54,609 nucleotides of DNA. Source: Oscillospiraceae bacterium (GTDB taxonomy: Bacteria > Bacillota > Clostridia > Oscillospirales > Ruminococcaceae). The stretch lies in the NCBI GenBank assembly GCA_009783695.1, contig WRCY01000009.1, forward strand, positions 1 through 54,609, read 5' to 3'. Position numbers and translations under genes: made by a program. A model generated the notes under the pieces. The model did no database searches and was not told the origin of the DNA. It was given only the letters and a program-made list of their open reading frames with translations. Every line of letters starts with the position of its first letter. Position 1 is the stretch's first letter. Below are positions 54,577-54,609 of the stretch, one piece after another.

Positions 54577-54609
54577 ATGAGGAAGTTCAAAAAAATCATA
54601 TCCTGCGCT
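54577..54609 (+). CDS. Start of a protein with signal-peptide-like N-terminus, partial
   Basis: ATG 54577 with AGAGAGGT 7 nt upstream; only MRKFKKIISCA is visible. The basic start followed by hydrophobic residues suggests a secreted or membrane protein, possibly a pilus-related one given its position after pilB, but it is cut by the window edge. Confidence 0.55.
   Translation, partial: MRKFKKIISCA

Noticed and set aside
1-54609. tRNA or rRNA genes
   Set aside because: I found no cloverleaf-like segments or rRNA signatures by eye in any intergenic region; a tRNAscan/Infernal run would settle it.

Overview
Organism. The window reads as chromosome of a low- to mid-GC Firmicute, most likely an uncultured or gut member of the Clostridia (Oscillospirales/Ruminococcaceae-like). 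The grounds are Shine-Dalgarno-rich starts with many TTG starts, consensus sigma-A promoters, the dnaG-rpoD order, an RFN-controlled ribU, a PadR-DUF1700-DUF4097 operon, a MoxR-DUF58-transglutaminase cluster, a type IV pilus locus and two glycoside hydrolases. This is inferred from gene content; no taxonomic search was run. No rRNA, tRNA or CRISPR array was seen.

Layout. 1-3.7 kb: end of an rlmB-type rRNA methyltransferase and a large membrane protein that looks like a catalytically degenerate P-type ATPase. 3.7-6.4 kb: an XRE/membrane-protein pair, a candidate type I toxin-antitoxin, a DHH phosphoesterase and a 59-aa membrane protein. 6.4-12.8 kb: transglutaminase, DUF58 and MoxR genes with hicAB and an XRE/small-protein module inserted between them. 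12.8-21.4 kb: ribU with FMN riboswitch, ferredoxin, queA and two large family 2 glycosyltransferase genes, one with three GT domains. 21.4-29.9 kb: small Cys-rich proteins, a GH5 enzyme, a lipoprotein-PadR-DUF1700-DUF4097-CPBP run, and LemA with two DUF3137 paralogues. 30-36.7 kb: amidohydrolase, dprA, acyl-CoA synthetase with XRE-cupin regulator, a second XRE/small-protein module, and a sugar kinase. 36.7-46 kb: rpmB, rpmE, yigZ, dgt, a BrnT toxin-antitoxin coupled to dnaG-rpoD, a third XRE/small-protein module, Rrf2 and an FtsA-like protein. 46-54.6 kb: a GH26-like lipoprotein and type IV pilus genes pilC, pilM/N, pilO, pilD and pilB.

Structure between genes. The most unusual signal is a repeated 5' leader, with a CGGGGAAAACGA-like core and then AAGGACTT or AAGGACAT, placing AGGA exactly 12 nt before the ATG in nine of the eleven leader starts examined (ten genes plus a 2-codon upstream ORF). 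It occurs as 81-bp tandem arrays upstream of pilB and, in frame, inside the triple glycosyltransferase gene. The window also carries a pair of MITE-like elements, a pair of palindrome clusters, TGTCAATTG microrepeats and a long inverted repeat.

Shared themes. Two toxin-antitoxin modules (hicAB, brnT) are joined by ATGA stop/start overlaps to downstream conserved genes (DUF58; dnaG). Three XRE-repressor/small-protein modules share related proteins and a divergent layout with a consensus promoter for the small protein; in two of them paired operators flank the -10 box.
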